NCBI GenBank assembly: GCA_034696485.1
Contig: JAQIWT010001341.1
Coordinates: 1-11,240, forward strand
Source: Isohypsibius dastychi
Lineage: Eukaryota > Tardigrada > Eutardigrada > Parachela > Isohypsibiidae
DNA: 11,240 nt
Reading direction: 5' to 3'
In this document: positions 1 through 9,095 of the stretch, piece by piece
How positions within the stretch are numbered: position 1 is the stretch's first letter
Layout: every line of letters starts with the position of its first letter
Translations under genes and position numbers: made by a program
The notes under the pieces: generated by a model
What the model was told of the DNA's origin: nothing
The model's database searches: none
The model's input: only the letters and a program-made list of their open reading frames with translations

Positions 1-1436
1 GGGTCATCGACTGCCAGGCCCATTTTGACGCCTGTCGTGCCGCAAAGTCACAAAGTGAGCAAAATACGATCTTTTCTGACGATTTATTGCGGCTGGACTG
101 GGAAAGAAAATGCAAGAAAGAGAAAGCTTATGGGTGGGTGTTATGGCGGCATTCGCAAAATATCTCTGCATCAGTAAGATAATCAGGGCCATTACGGGGG
201 CAAGGGAATTTTCTCAGGCCCAGAACTATTGTAATTCAATCAAGGCATTGTTCCAGTTGCGCAAAGAATATTCAACAGTTGCGCCCAGGCTCCAATATCG
301 CACCTAACCTAATCCCTCGCTCAGTTTGTCTCGCTCATTAATTAACGACGTGAATGTCCAACATTTCCCAGCATCTCTCGCTTTTTCTGGTCAATGTACG
401 CTACACCTATTTTCCGGCAAGACAGGGTAAATACGCAAACTACGAATCAATACAATTTGGAATGCAGTTTCCTGGAAATACTTGACTCGTTCCATGTCGC
501 AAATTATCACCGCTACTTCCCGAGAAGTGCAATGTCCGCTAATACCGGTCATTTCTCGCACAATCCTCAATCTTGATCGATCAGCTGAAACCTAAATATA
601 CGACTTTAGAAACTCAGGCCAATGACCTGTGGTCTGTTCGGTTCAGGATGACCGGCGGTCAGTGAGGGCAATTTGGGCTTTTCTCTGAATGCAAACCACT
701 TTGAAATGTCCTAATATAGCACTGTGCAATGCGTCAGGAGAAGAGGCCGGCATGTCTGTCATTTGAATATTTAAGCTGAACAGATAAAGTAACAATGACG
801 TTTCTCTAAAGCAGCAACTGATAACTATCCACTGTCCGATTTCCACTCCGGTGTAATCTAATCGCCCAACTGCTCCAACTGTATGCCATGCTCTTGCATT
901 TGTACTATTAAAATTCTTGCAACAGGCTGGTGATTCGGGCATTGACCTGCCGATATCTTTTCAATGAAAGTTCAGGCTAATATTTCTCCATTTCAGGTAC
1001 AGTTGGCGTCACAGAAGTGACATGCATGCGTGCACCCAGCATGCATTGTTCTCAAGTTTACACGACGCAATTTAAAACAACCAGAACTTGTAATCCCTGC
1101 GTTTTGTTGGTTGAATAAGAATGTTGTAACAGTGGCGCAAGTATTTGTTTACATCATCCCGAACCGAACTTCTCAGGCGATCCATGAGTTACTGGATATA
1201 ACAAAGCGTTCAGAACAAATTCGACTGAATTATCATTTTTTGGTTTTTGCATGCATCAACTTAAAACGCAAAAGCGATTCATTTTGACAGAGTCATCATT
1301 TATCCTGCTTCGAGCCCCAGCGCAAGGCGACAAGAGCAGAGGAGGAAAACATTGGGCCAGTGTGTACTGACGGACATTCCGAGCGGGGCCCAGCTCAAAG
1401 GCAAAAACAACTCCCATCAAAAATCAGAAAAATAAA
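1..1436. other. Intergenic stretch with no supported gene
   Basis: I find no recognisable protein, tRNA or rRNA here on either strand. Open frames of 60-99 codons exist (for example 394-576, 643-942 and 1030-1287), but their translations match no family I know, show no domain motif and cannot be joined by convincing short introns like those of the five real genes. Near 1020-1035 there is a 16-nt alternating purine-pyrimidine run with GCATGC palindromes. The right end is probably the 3' flank of the minus-strand DDX19 gene. The left part may belong to the promoter or UTR of a gene outside the window, but nothing in the sequence proves that. Confidence 0.5.
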
Positions 1437-1441
1437 GTTGC

Positions 1442-1447
1442 TTTATT
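1442..1447 (-). terminator. Polyadenylation signal AATAAA of DDX19
   Basis: The plus strand reads TTTATT here, which is AATAAA on the minus strand. It lies about 70 nt downstream of the DDX19 stop codon (1516-1518), the expected place for the cleavage signal of a short 3' UTR. A second AATAAA reads on the plus strand close by, at about 1431-1436, so the region is AT-rich in both directions. None of the other genes has a canonical AATAAA in the spacer after its stop. Confidence 0.6.
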
Positions 1448-1515
1448 TTGTCGACAATGAATGCCGGAAAGAGCCGTTCTTCCTTAATTATGCTCCGAGC
1501 CCATAGAAAATGACC

Positions 1516-3673
1516 TTAGGCAGTCTGCTGGTTCAGCTCCTCCATTTTATCGATATCGGTGTGGTCCAATGGCGTTATTTCTTTTTCTGGAAACACCACT
1601 GTCAAACGAACGGCACAATATAAAACAGTTCGAAATATCATACTGAAATAATTTTCGAATGCTTTAAGAATTTTCAGATCATTGTCGTCTTTGACGAAGT
1701 TGATGGCCAGTCCACCTCTTCCCCAGCGACCGGTCCGGCCAATTCGATGAATGTACGTCTCGTAATCTGGTTTCCGTTCAAAAGTCAAAGGTAAATCAAA
1801 GTTGACAACCAGATTCACTGCCATCACATCAATTCCTACGATTAAGGAAAAAAACCCAATCAACAGACGACACGAAAATCCGAGATCTAAAAGCGTACCT
1901 CGAGCTGAAACATTCGTTGTGATCAAAAGTCGATCTTGTCCTTTTCGGAATCGCTCAATCGCGTCTGCTCGCTCTTCGATCGACATATCACCGGCCAGAA
2001 TACCAATAGGATGTCCATCGGGTTTGAGAGTATCATAGATCCGATGAGCTATTTCTCGGCTCTAGAAGAAAAAAGCTTTACAAACATCTCGCATTAACAA
2101 ACTAGAAAAAATGCCCAAAATATAGCGAACACAAAATTATTCCCGTATAAAAAAATTCAAAGCATCTGATGCAGTTTGATGTGCATACCCGACAGAAAAC
2201 CATCGCATTGTCCACAGTAATGATCCCATATAAACTGCGAAGAATCTTCATTTTCTCCTGGTCATTTCCGGCGGTGATGTAATACTGGAAAATATTTTCC
2301 AGGCTCAAATCTTCGACGGCCACAGTGATAACTTCCGGATTCCGAACTATCTTCTTCGCGAAGTCCATAACTTTCTCTTCGTAGGTAGCGGAAAACAATG
2401 CTGTCTGAACGCGTTCCTGATCCATGAATCTGCACAATATTTCACAATAGTTTTCAATGACGCTTAGAAATTTGATTGGTTATACTTGTAGATCCGAACA
2501 GACTGGTCCTGATGACCTTGCTGGGCAATCATAACATCCGCTTCGTCCAAAACAAATACTTTGATCTGTTTTGGGTCGAAAGCTCTTGATCGAGTCAGCC
2601 AGTCCAACACAGTTCCTGGCGTGCCGACGATTATGTGATCTTGGACAGTGGCACCACGTTCGACTACAAGAACAGCAACAAATTACTGACTACGAGAACG
2701 TTCAGAGACTTCAAGCAGACATTACTTCGAACACCACGAATTGCTTCGATAACTGTGATAGGCAGAGATTTCTCGATAATTTCTCTAATCACGGTGGTAG
2801 TTTGACGGGCCAGCTCGAATGTTGGTTCCAAAACAATAGCCTGCGATTAAAATGTCCATCGAGGATGATGATGTGTCGCATATTCATGGAAGAAAAATAA
2901 CCTGGGGAAATCGATCTTCAGGCTGAATCCGATGCAGCATTCCGATTACGAATGCAATCGTCTTTCCGGTTCCACTTTGAGATTGTGCAATCAAATTTTT
3001 TCCCCTACAAATTTCCGAACCGGGTTTCAGAACTGAGCCGGAATCAAATCCAAGATGAAACGAACTTGAAAAGTATTTCCAGAGCGACAGACTGGATGGT
3101 CGATGGGTTGTCGAATCCTTGGGCAATCAATCCACGAATAATCTTTGGTGGCCTGCTCATAAAATTAGAGAAGAGAAGATCGTTTCGGATCAAAGAAAAT
3201 CCTACACGTGAAGCTCCACCCAGGTGGTTTTTGGATTTAGAAGTTGCATTTTCTGAGCATTGAGAGTCATACGATCCGGATTGAACGCCAAATTCTTGGC
3301 GCTTACTAGCTTCCGGACCAAAGATGCTTCGGCAGCTTCGCGAGCTGGATAACATGAAAAGGATGGATGTGGATTGGCTGGATGTTTCGAAAATAGTCGA
3401 CATACCTGCGTCGTCTTCTGCTTCCTTATCTCCATCTCCTGCGATTGATGGAGCTGCCGTCGAAGAGCTAAATCGATCCTTCAAGTAAAATAAAAATGAT
3501 GTGAGCAAGAAGATCTATTTCGCTTCGTACGAAAAACCCACAGCCGCGCCGTCTTTGGAATCTGATGACTGCTTATTAAGCAAAGGAAATTCCGAGTCTC
3601 CTTCCGCAGACGCATTCCCTTGTTCGTCGTTTTTGGGTTTCGGAGCATACGCCGCAAAGAATCCCGACGCCAT
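1516..3673 (-). CDS. DDX19: DEAD-box RNA helicase DDX19/Dbp5 (mRNA export), 11 exons
   Basis: Exons on the complement: 3673-3531, 3467-3406, 3344-3206, 3152-3066, 3004-2902, 2840-2726, 2663-2486, 2429-2189, 2061-1899, 1835-1644, 1586-1516. They total 1494 nt, in frame, giving 497 aa (human DDX19 is about 480). The helicase core is complete: Q-motif GFDNPSTIQ, Walker A GTGKT (about 155-159), PTFELA, GTPGTVLDW, VLDEAD (DEAD about 256-259), SAT (about 289-291), TTNVSARGID and HRIGRTGR (about 440-447). The family variants GTPGTVLDW, DEADVMIAQQGHQDQS and the C-terminus LDHTDIDKMEEL separate DDX19/Dbp5 from eIF4A. In other species the protein sits at the cytoplasmic face of the nuclear pore and, with Gle1-IP6, remodels exported mRNPs. 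The N-terminal 60-odd residues are acidic, Ser/Ala-rich and poorly conserved. The start ATG (3671-3673) has an in-frame TGA five codons upstream. The first intron is the least certain: GTACGA...TTTAG (3530-3468) is preferred; a GTGGGT donor with a GAAG acceptor is also frame-compatible. GTF3C3 starts divergently 581 bp away. Confidence 0.96.
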
Positions 3674-4254
3674 CCTCGAACAGCTTCAACAGCAGCTCAC
3701 CACGACACTCTTATCAGCACTGCAACAGAGTAGAGAACCAAGTTCCACGCTCAGACCAAAATAGTCCCAATGTTAATTCCAGGTCCACCGAGTACTTCTC
3801 TTCACACCTCGTACAAACGTTCCCGGGAAAACGGAACAGAAAATACAAGCACCGGGTCTTCAGTGGAATTGGGAATACTGTACATAAATTGTTGAAAGCA
3901 ATTACGAACAGGAACAGAAAATCCGATCAGGCATATATGGTGAACCATTCAGCTCACGACATGCTGGTGCCGTCCCCTTTCCGTCGAAAAGTGCTAGTAA
4001 ACTGACACCATTTGCCGACCATTTCACAACAAGCTTCATTTCATTTCGCTTTCTTGTTCTTAGCTTCTGTATTTTGCCTCTTCCGACATGTCCCTCTTTT
4101 CATCCTGTGAAAACTGAAATTTAACTTCAGTGAGTGGTTTGACATCGGGCGATGACATTAAATTCGTGTAGACGATCTTCTTCGTGTTGCCTGACTTCCT
4201 GAATTCCCGTATCACCAGTTACCCCAACTGACTTTTTATTTTTCGCCTGGAGAA
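3674..4254. promoter_or_regulatory. Divergent intergenic (shared promoter) region between DDX19 and GTF3C3
   Basis: This 581-bp spacer separates the start codons of two divergently transcribed genes, so it must hold both promoters and both 5' UTRs. I see no clear TATA box with a matching initiator; GCATATATGG at 3931-3940 is the closest AT-rich candidate and is weak. A pyrimidine-rich stretch (about 4020-4110) on the plus strand could belong to a leader or to a 5' UTR intron of GTF3C3. The open frame covering 3501-3764 on the plus strand is only the antisense of DDX19 exon 1 plus this spacer. No separate gene is supported. Confidence 0.55.
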
Positions 4255-6833
4255 ATGGATGGAGTCCCGTGCTCCAGTCACGACGTGCTCAGGAAAGCAG
4301 ATCGCATTGAACATCTGAACGAACTACTCGGAAATTTTGATGATGACGATTACGACAACATTGCGGATGCTGATGATTTGCAGAGCATCGCCGAATCTCT
4401 CGCGGATAACAAGAAGTTGCGCAAATTATCCCAGCTTCCGGAAAAATACGCTCTGATTTGCCAGCGAGCAACTGATCTCGATTTGGAAGGAAAATACGAA
4501 GCGGCTTTAGAAGCATATGAAGACGTTGCTAAAGGTGTCAAGAATTATGCTCCGATTTACAATCTCATGTCCGGATGCTACCAGTCACTTGGTCAGTTTG
4601 AAGAAGCTTTTGATTGCTGTCGGAAAGCCACGAGCATCGACCGTCAGTATGCGGAAGCATGGATTAGATATACAGAGTTGGCTGAAATACTTGGACTGGA
4701 AGAAAATGTAATCATTGGATTGAAAGCAACTATCGGGCTGAATGCCGAACATCCCGGAAATGTAGTTCATCAGCTGCATCGTTTGGTGGAGTTATTAGTT
4801 GTAAGTTAAATTCTCAAGTAAAAGTGTTCACATATTTGGAGAAACATTTTGCTAGGCCAAGAAAAGTCCCGCCGCATACCGATTCCAGAAAATTCTATTT
4901 AAAATGGAAATCGAACTTGGTCGGAAACCAGAGTGTTATCTCGTAGCCGCTGACATCGCCAGGAGTTTACTAAAGGCCGAGCGTTATCAAGCCGCATTTG
5001 ATTTTTTGGATGCTCCGATTAAAATGGCTATTACTGCTCATGATCCGCTTCCGGAAGTTACCGTCCTTACTTACGTGGAAACATTGATTGGAGTGGAAGA
5101 TTATATTGCTGCTGCAAATGCTCTCCATCATTGCGAAGTTATTCATTTGAAGAATTCGATGAACACAGCGCATATGGATGCGGAGACGATCCTAAGAAAT
5201 ACGGTCTCAGTGGATATCAGCGAAGGAACGAGCCTTCCGCTTGTCGCCGCCGTTTGTTTGATACTCACTCACTTCGATAATTTTCGCGCCGTAAAACCGA
5301 TTATTCATGCCCAAATTATGTCTGCTGAAATATTCCCGTATATATGCGCTAGTGATGATTATCCGTTTCTATTTTTCTATATGTGTCTTTCCAGAATCAA
5401 CAAGCTCTTTCTCGATCTGACGGTAAAGATGCTGGAAAAGAATCATGTTGAGGATGCCCGATTTCTTCTAGTGCGCCTGCAACAGCAACAAGAATTCCAG
5501 TCACCGGAATTCTTCCTCCAGTTAGGAACTGCGTTTGAAAACCTCGGTGATTACAAACAAGCAGTGGATGCCTACAATCGGGCTTTGTCGCTGAGACCTA
5601 CGATTCGTAGCGCTCGTTATCGAATTCGAAATCTTGGACTTCCGGTTCCCAGTGCGGCGTTCGCTGGTACAGCCGAAAATCGGGAACGAACAATCATCGT
5701 CCAGAAAAAGATTTTTGAAGAATATGTTGCTGCCAGAGATGCCGGTGATCGCTTCGAAATGCTGCGTTTGTCATTGGAGTTGGTGACTTCAACATTCGGA
5801 CATCTGGAAGATTTGAAACCAGAGGAAATTCTGTTTGAAATTAATAGTCCATTCCGAATAAACAAAGCTGCTGAGCCATACATGTTATACGCTCCGGCTA
5901 TTGCGACAAACGACATCAAAATCGAAAAATTTTGGGATGTTGTTGTTCGTGGATGTCAGATTTCTGCGGAGGAGAAAAGGTTCGATGACCTTTTGGTGAT
6001 AGCATTCCATGCCATGTGCACCGCTGATGTCATCCAGTTTTCGGAGATGATGGATTATTTACGGGAAGCTGTCGTGCTGGCCGGATACCATCTGGGATAT
6101 ATTCAGTTTTGCTTGAGATATTTCCGCGATGGATTAATGACTTCGAAAGTCCCGAAAAAAGCCGACTATAAGATATCGATTTGGAACTTTTTTTATCAGT
6201 TGGTTTGTCTGGGCAAGAGAAACGCCAGCCATGCATTGTTCAAGTGGGCTCTGCGCTGGACGCAGGTATACGGTTACAGCAGAGAACTGATGATGATAAT
6301 GGCCAATGACTCCATGAAAAGAGATAACAGTCGTCACGCTTTCGATTTGGTAAGCCGAAAAATTGTTATGACTGACAATATTTTTGATTTGATTTTTTCA
6401 GTATTATGGAATACTGAAGAAGGAAGGAATTGATAACGTGCCTTGGTATATTCTGCTACACATGGGAGTCACTCGTATCAACCTTGCATGTCAATGCCAT
6501 TGTAGTCAGCGGTTGACATTGTATAATTCCGGGATGCATATGCTGGAGAAGTACGCTGCTCGTCGGGGCAAGTGTCCGGAAGTCTTCTATAATAAAGGTC
6601 GGGCAGCGCAGCAGTTTGGTGATATCCCGGAAGCGATCCAGAATTATGAGGAGTGTCTTGAATTGTCCAAAGCGACCAAAATAGGCCCGGAAGAGAACCA
6701 TTCTGCTTTGTTAGATTTTTCTTTCAAGGCGGCGTATAATCTTCGAGCCATTTACGTGACCAGCCAAAAACCAGAGAAAATCGAAGAACTTTACTTGAAT
6801 AGTCTCACCTGGAAAATAATCCGCAATCTGTGA
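4255..6833 (+). CDS. GTF3C3: General transcription factor 3C polypeptide 3 (TFIIIC TPR subunit), 3 exons
   Basis: Exons 4255-4800, 4856-6349 and 6402-6833 are separated by introns of 55 nt (GTAAGT...CTAG) and 52 nt (GTAAGC...TTTTCAG). The joined CDS is 2472 nt, 823 aa (human about 886). The family is the TFIIIC102/Tfc4 subunit, which uses TPR arrays to bridge promoter-bound TFIIIC to TFIIIB in RNA polymerase III transcription of tRNA and 5S genes. Visible parts: an acidic segment (about 28-41, FDDDDYDN), an N-terminal TPR block starting near residue 63 (PEKYALICQ, then GKYEAALEAYEDV and GQFEEAFDCCRKA), a TPR near residue 399 (GDYKQAVDAYNRALSLRP), and a C-terminal TPR (VFYNKGRAAQQFGDIPEA...YNLRAIY) that corresponds to the human YNLGRGLHQLG...YNLSLIY end. 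The start ATG is in GAGAAATGG context. The reading frame also has ATGs at 4904 and 6438, but these lie inside exons and are not separate genes. The stop is 159 bp from the stop of the convergent Tudor gene; no AATAAA is seen downstream. Confidence 0.95.
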
Positions 6834-6992
6834 TATTTCATCCCAAAAAAAGTCGTTAGTGTTCTGAAAGAAACATGTTCCACGAGGTGAGAAAAGAGTA
6901 ACGGATGTATACATGGAAATGGACATGGTTGCCAAAAAATAGCAATGATCCGGTCAACAGAGCAACTACAGAACTGTTCAGGAACGATCCGT
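6834..6992. other. 159-bp convergent 3' spacer between GTF3C3 and the Tudor gene
   Basis: Two genes end towards each other here with 159 bp between stop codons. Neither strand shows AATAAA or ATTAAA within the spacer, so each transcript probably ends at a variant signal or runs into the neighbour, which would make overlapping antisense 3' ends. Open frames crossing the spacer are shadows of the flanking exons. Confidence 0.5.
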
Positions 6993-8634
6993 TCAAATTG
7001 TTCGCGGCTCTTCAGCATCCGATTCCGTCGGGTCGATCAGCTTGCCACAGAACCCTTCCGGCAAGACTTTCGTGATTTCGAGCTGCATCGTTTTGTTAGT
7101 CAGCGATTTTCGCGCAGCGATGATTTCTGACTGGGAAAACAGATTGGTTTCCGATATTTCTCCCCCCAAACCTGTTAGAAACTTGAGTTATACAACAGAC
7201 GAATTTTCTCAAAATTCTTATAAATGCGACCCCGCTAAACGAACCCGGATATTTAGTAGCGTGATGTAACTTACATGCACAGTCGAGATCAACCGGAAGT
7301 GTCAGTCGGAGAACATTCATCCACGTGTCGTTCATTGGCATCATGTGCACAACATCCAGTGTCCGCGAATTGCCAAAATCCAGGAACACGACCTCTGCGA
7401 GCTTGTCACTTAAACGCTCAACAATCACTGCGCGATTCCATTCTCCAACTACAACCAGTAACGATTTGAAAAATTCCGAGTTTGCTGAAAAGTTTACTTG
7501 ATTTACCCTTGGGATCCCATGCCGCAACAACCATGCCTTCTTCCGGAACAGAAACCAATGTGGGCGTAGTGATGGCAGCAACTCCCATTTCCCGAGCCAA
7601 ACTGTCCACATTCGAAGCTACAAGAGACATCACTAACTTAAGGGACACGACCGCCATAATATAACTCTCACCTAGCTCGCTGTTAACATCATGAACCACA
7701 AACATGCACTGTGGATCCAAAACAAAGCTAGGATAAACCCGGATGACATCACCCTCCTGATATCCGAAAGAGTACTTCAGCTTGGAAACGGGAAAATCGT
7801 ACGCCGGACTCGTCAAGCTAAGATTGGCAGCAAAATTCTCTGAAAGGTCAGTGACAGCCAAATCGAAAGTTGCAGATATGCCTTTCTGTTCGCTTTGGAG
7901 AAGGCGCTGAAAGTATGTCGAAGTGCACTTGAGCTTGGAGACCGGAATATTGTGAATTTGAACTGGATCTTTCCCCGAAGGATCTTTCCCCGAAGGATCT
8001 TTTCCCGGAGGATCGGTAGCCAAGCTGTTGCTGAGATCAGTGACTGCTTCACTTGAGGTGGTGGAGACACCTTCCTGCTTGATTCGGAGATGGCGCTGAA
8101 AATACGTTGGTGGGGGACTAGCTTGCACTTCCGGTTGGGGCGGAAAAGCTCGAACAGGCGACAGTGTCGGTCGCACCATAGGGGGATTCCGTTGTCCGTC
8201 GCCATTGGGCACAGAGGCACGAACGGTACTGAAACCATTCTCTGGTAGAGTGGCTGGCTCACGGGTCATCTCGTTTGGATAACTGGAGAACTTTGTCGTC
8301 GACCAATGGACACTCGCAAGAGATTTTGCTGCAGCTGCAGGAACATCCGGGTGTCGATCGGAATACATGGATGAATAAGTTCCAGTTTGTGGAAGCCCGT
8401 AATCTTTCTCAGTCGTGTTCCGATCCTCTGGCTGAGAGATATCGCGATAGCTGTCACCTTCTACGAATGGAAATAAACGAATTACACTGGGGGCAGTTAT
8501 TCTTTGTTAGTCCGATAAATACCTATTCGGGAATTTCTGATATTGCAGTTCCTTGACCGAGCTTCTAGAAGTTCTAACCGCGCATCCCGTAGTGCCCTTG
8601 CTGCAAATGGCGCGTACAAAGTTTTTGAGCTCAT
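6993..8634 (-). CDS. Tudor-domain protein (TDRD5/7-like, provisional), 5 exons, 5' end uncertain
   Basis: Complement exons 7617-7507, 7448-7275 and 7171-6993 and the long exon ending at 7672 are well supported by phase: introns 7671-7618 (54 nt), 7506-7449 (58 nt) and 7274-7172 (103 nt) all join in frame. In the simplest 5' model the long exon is 8460-7672, joined over a 62-nt intron (8522-8461) to 8634-8523. This gives 1365 nt, 454 aa, from an ATG with an upstream in-frame TGA at 8685-8683. The C-terminus is one extended Tudor domain: a flanking part (GDVIRVYPSFVLDPQCMFV, about 275-294), the core VPEEGMVVAAWDP with GEWNRAVIVE (about 324-348) and AEVVFLDFGNSRTLDVV (about 355-371, with the D-F-G-N strand typical of methyl-arginine readers), then FCGKLIDPTE at the C-end. 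Such proteins bind symmetric dimethyl-arginine on Piwi-type partners in germ granules; for this protein that is inference. The first 270 residues are Pro/Ser/Thr-rich and contain a duplicated module and GKDPS repeats. Another 5' model extends to 8797 and gives a LOTUS-like N-terminus (see findings). Confidence 0.68.
7772..8107 (-). repeat. Internal tandem duplication inside the Tudor protein
   Basis: Two related modules follow each other. Module 1 (8107-7925, 61 aa) begins TYFQRHLRIKQEGVSTT, continues with AVTDLSNSLATD and ends IPVSKLKC. Module 2 (7918-7772, 49 aa) begins TYFQRLLQSEQKGISAT, continues with AVTDLSENFAAN and ends FPVSKLKY. The order of the three conserved blocks is the same in both, and the DNA is still recognisably alike in the first and last blocks. 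Module 1 is longer mainly because it carries the GKDPS minisatellite. I do not recognise the module as a named domain. Confidence 0.85.
7965..8009. repeat. Three-copy 15-bp minisatellite coding for GKDPS
   Basis: GGATCTTTCCCCGAA occurs twice without change (7965-7979 and 7980-7994) and a third copy differs at two places (7995-8009, GGATCTTTTCCCGGA). On the minus strand this encodes P-P-GKDP-S-GKDP-S-GKDP in the Tudor protein, inside the first duplicated module. The unit is a multiple of three, so changes in copy number keep the reading frame. The near-identity of the copies suggests recent expansion. Confidence 0.92.
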
Positions 8635-9095
8635 TTTCGAATTCCCGTAGCGATGGTTCGATGTCTTCCTGGTTGATCCTGTTCAGAAACTCTGACGGCC
8701 ACGCTCGATATCAGAGAATATACTTTTTGATGTCGCTGATAGAAATGCAAGCAACAATTAGAGAACGATGAATGCAAAGAAGAACGAAATTCTCCATCGA
8801 CTGGGGAAAAAGAAACGCGGAAGTGAAGACGAGAATGATAATCATCGATGGGCAAAGAAAGAAGGAATGGCCTGCACCCCGGGTGGGGGGGGGGAGGAGG
8901 TGGGAATAAGAGACACATCATGGACGCCTGTGTTTGTAAACAAAGTGTCGGAGAGTCGTTTATTTTCTTTCTTGTGTTCGTAAAGTTCTGGTAATCTGGT
9001 TCCTTCATAAATCCGTCTTTGTCTTACATTTAAGTATCTTGGTGGCCCGATAATTTTGAAATTTTGTGCCCCGCACTAACTGCGAACGACAAGAA
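8635..9095. promoter_or_regulatory. Divergent spacer between the Tudor gene and MRPL20, with G-run tract
   Basis: The spacer should hold the promoters of the Tudor gene (minus) and MRPL20 (plus), and perhaps extra 5' exons of the Tudor gene on the minus strand (8797-8724 and 8678-8635 in the alternative model). It contains a homopurine G-rich tract at 8881-8904 and a GTAAACA forkhead-type core at 8936-8942 overlapping a TGTTTGT. On the minus strand two good-looking 3' splice sites occur at 8801 (TTTCTTTTTCCCCAG) and 8736 (TGCATTTCTATCAG), which suggests spliced leader or coding exons for the Tudor gene. The regulatory reading is inference. Confidence 0.45.
8881..8904 (+). other. Homopurine G-rich tract (ten-G run), quadruplex-prone
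   Basis: The plus strand reads GGG, T, a run of ten G (8885-8894), A, GG, A, GG, T, GGG. Four or more GGG blocks with short loops are available, so a G-quadruplex could form on the plus strand. It is preceded by CCCC (8877-8880). A ten-G run is also a place where read errors are frequent. Confidence 0.75.

Noticed and set aside
643-942. 99-codon minus-strand frame in the left gene-free region
   Set aside because: No family resemblance, no start context or neighbouring exon, and a composition unlike the real exons; length alone is compatible with chance.
1300-1330. Possible tRNA B-box (CTTCGAGCCCC)
   Set aside because: The five-base stem either side does not pair, and no A-box, anticodon arm or acceptor stem can be fitted.
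1516-3673. DDX19 as a pseudogene, because its frame is broken many times
   Set aside because: Every break falls at a GT-AG pair 53-127 nt apart, and the joined frame is open for 497 codons with every helicase motif intact.
3501-3764. 87-codon plus-strand open frame with a Gln/Leu-rich tail
   Set aside because: It is the antisense of DDX19 exon 1 and its 5' flank; the minus-strand reading is supported by the splice chain into the helicase.
4904-6433. A separate 509-codon gene starting at the ATG at 4904, and another at 6438
   Set aside because: Both are internal parts of GTF3C3 exons; the flanking 55-nt and 52-nt introns join them in phase to one 823-aa protein.
8631-9008. 125-codon minus-strand frame with a poly-proline stretch
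   Set aside because: The prolines come from the G-run read on the other strand; there is no domain, and its frame conflicts with both Tudor-gene models.
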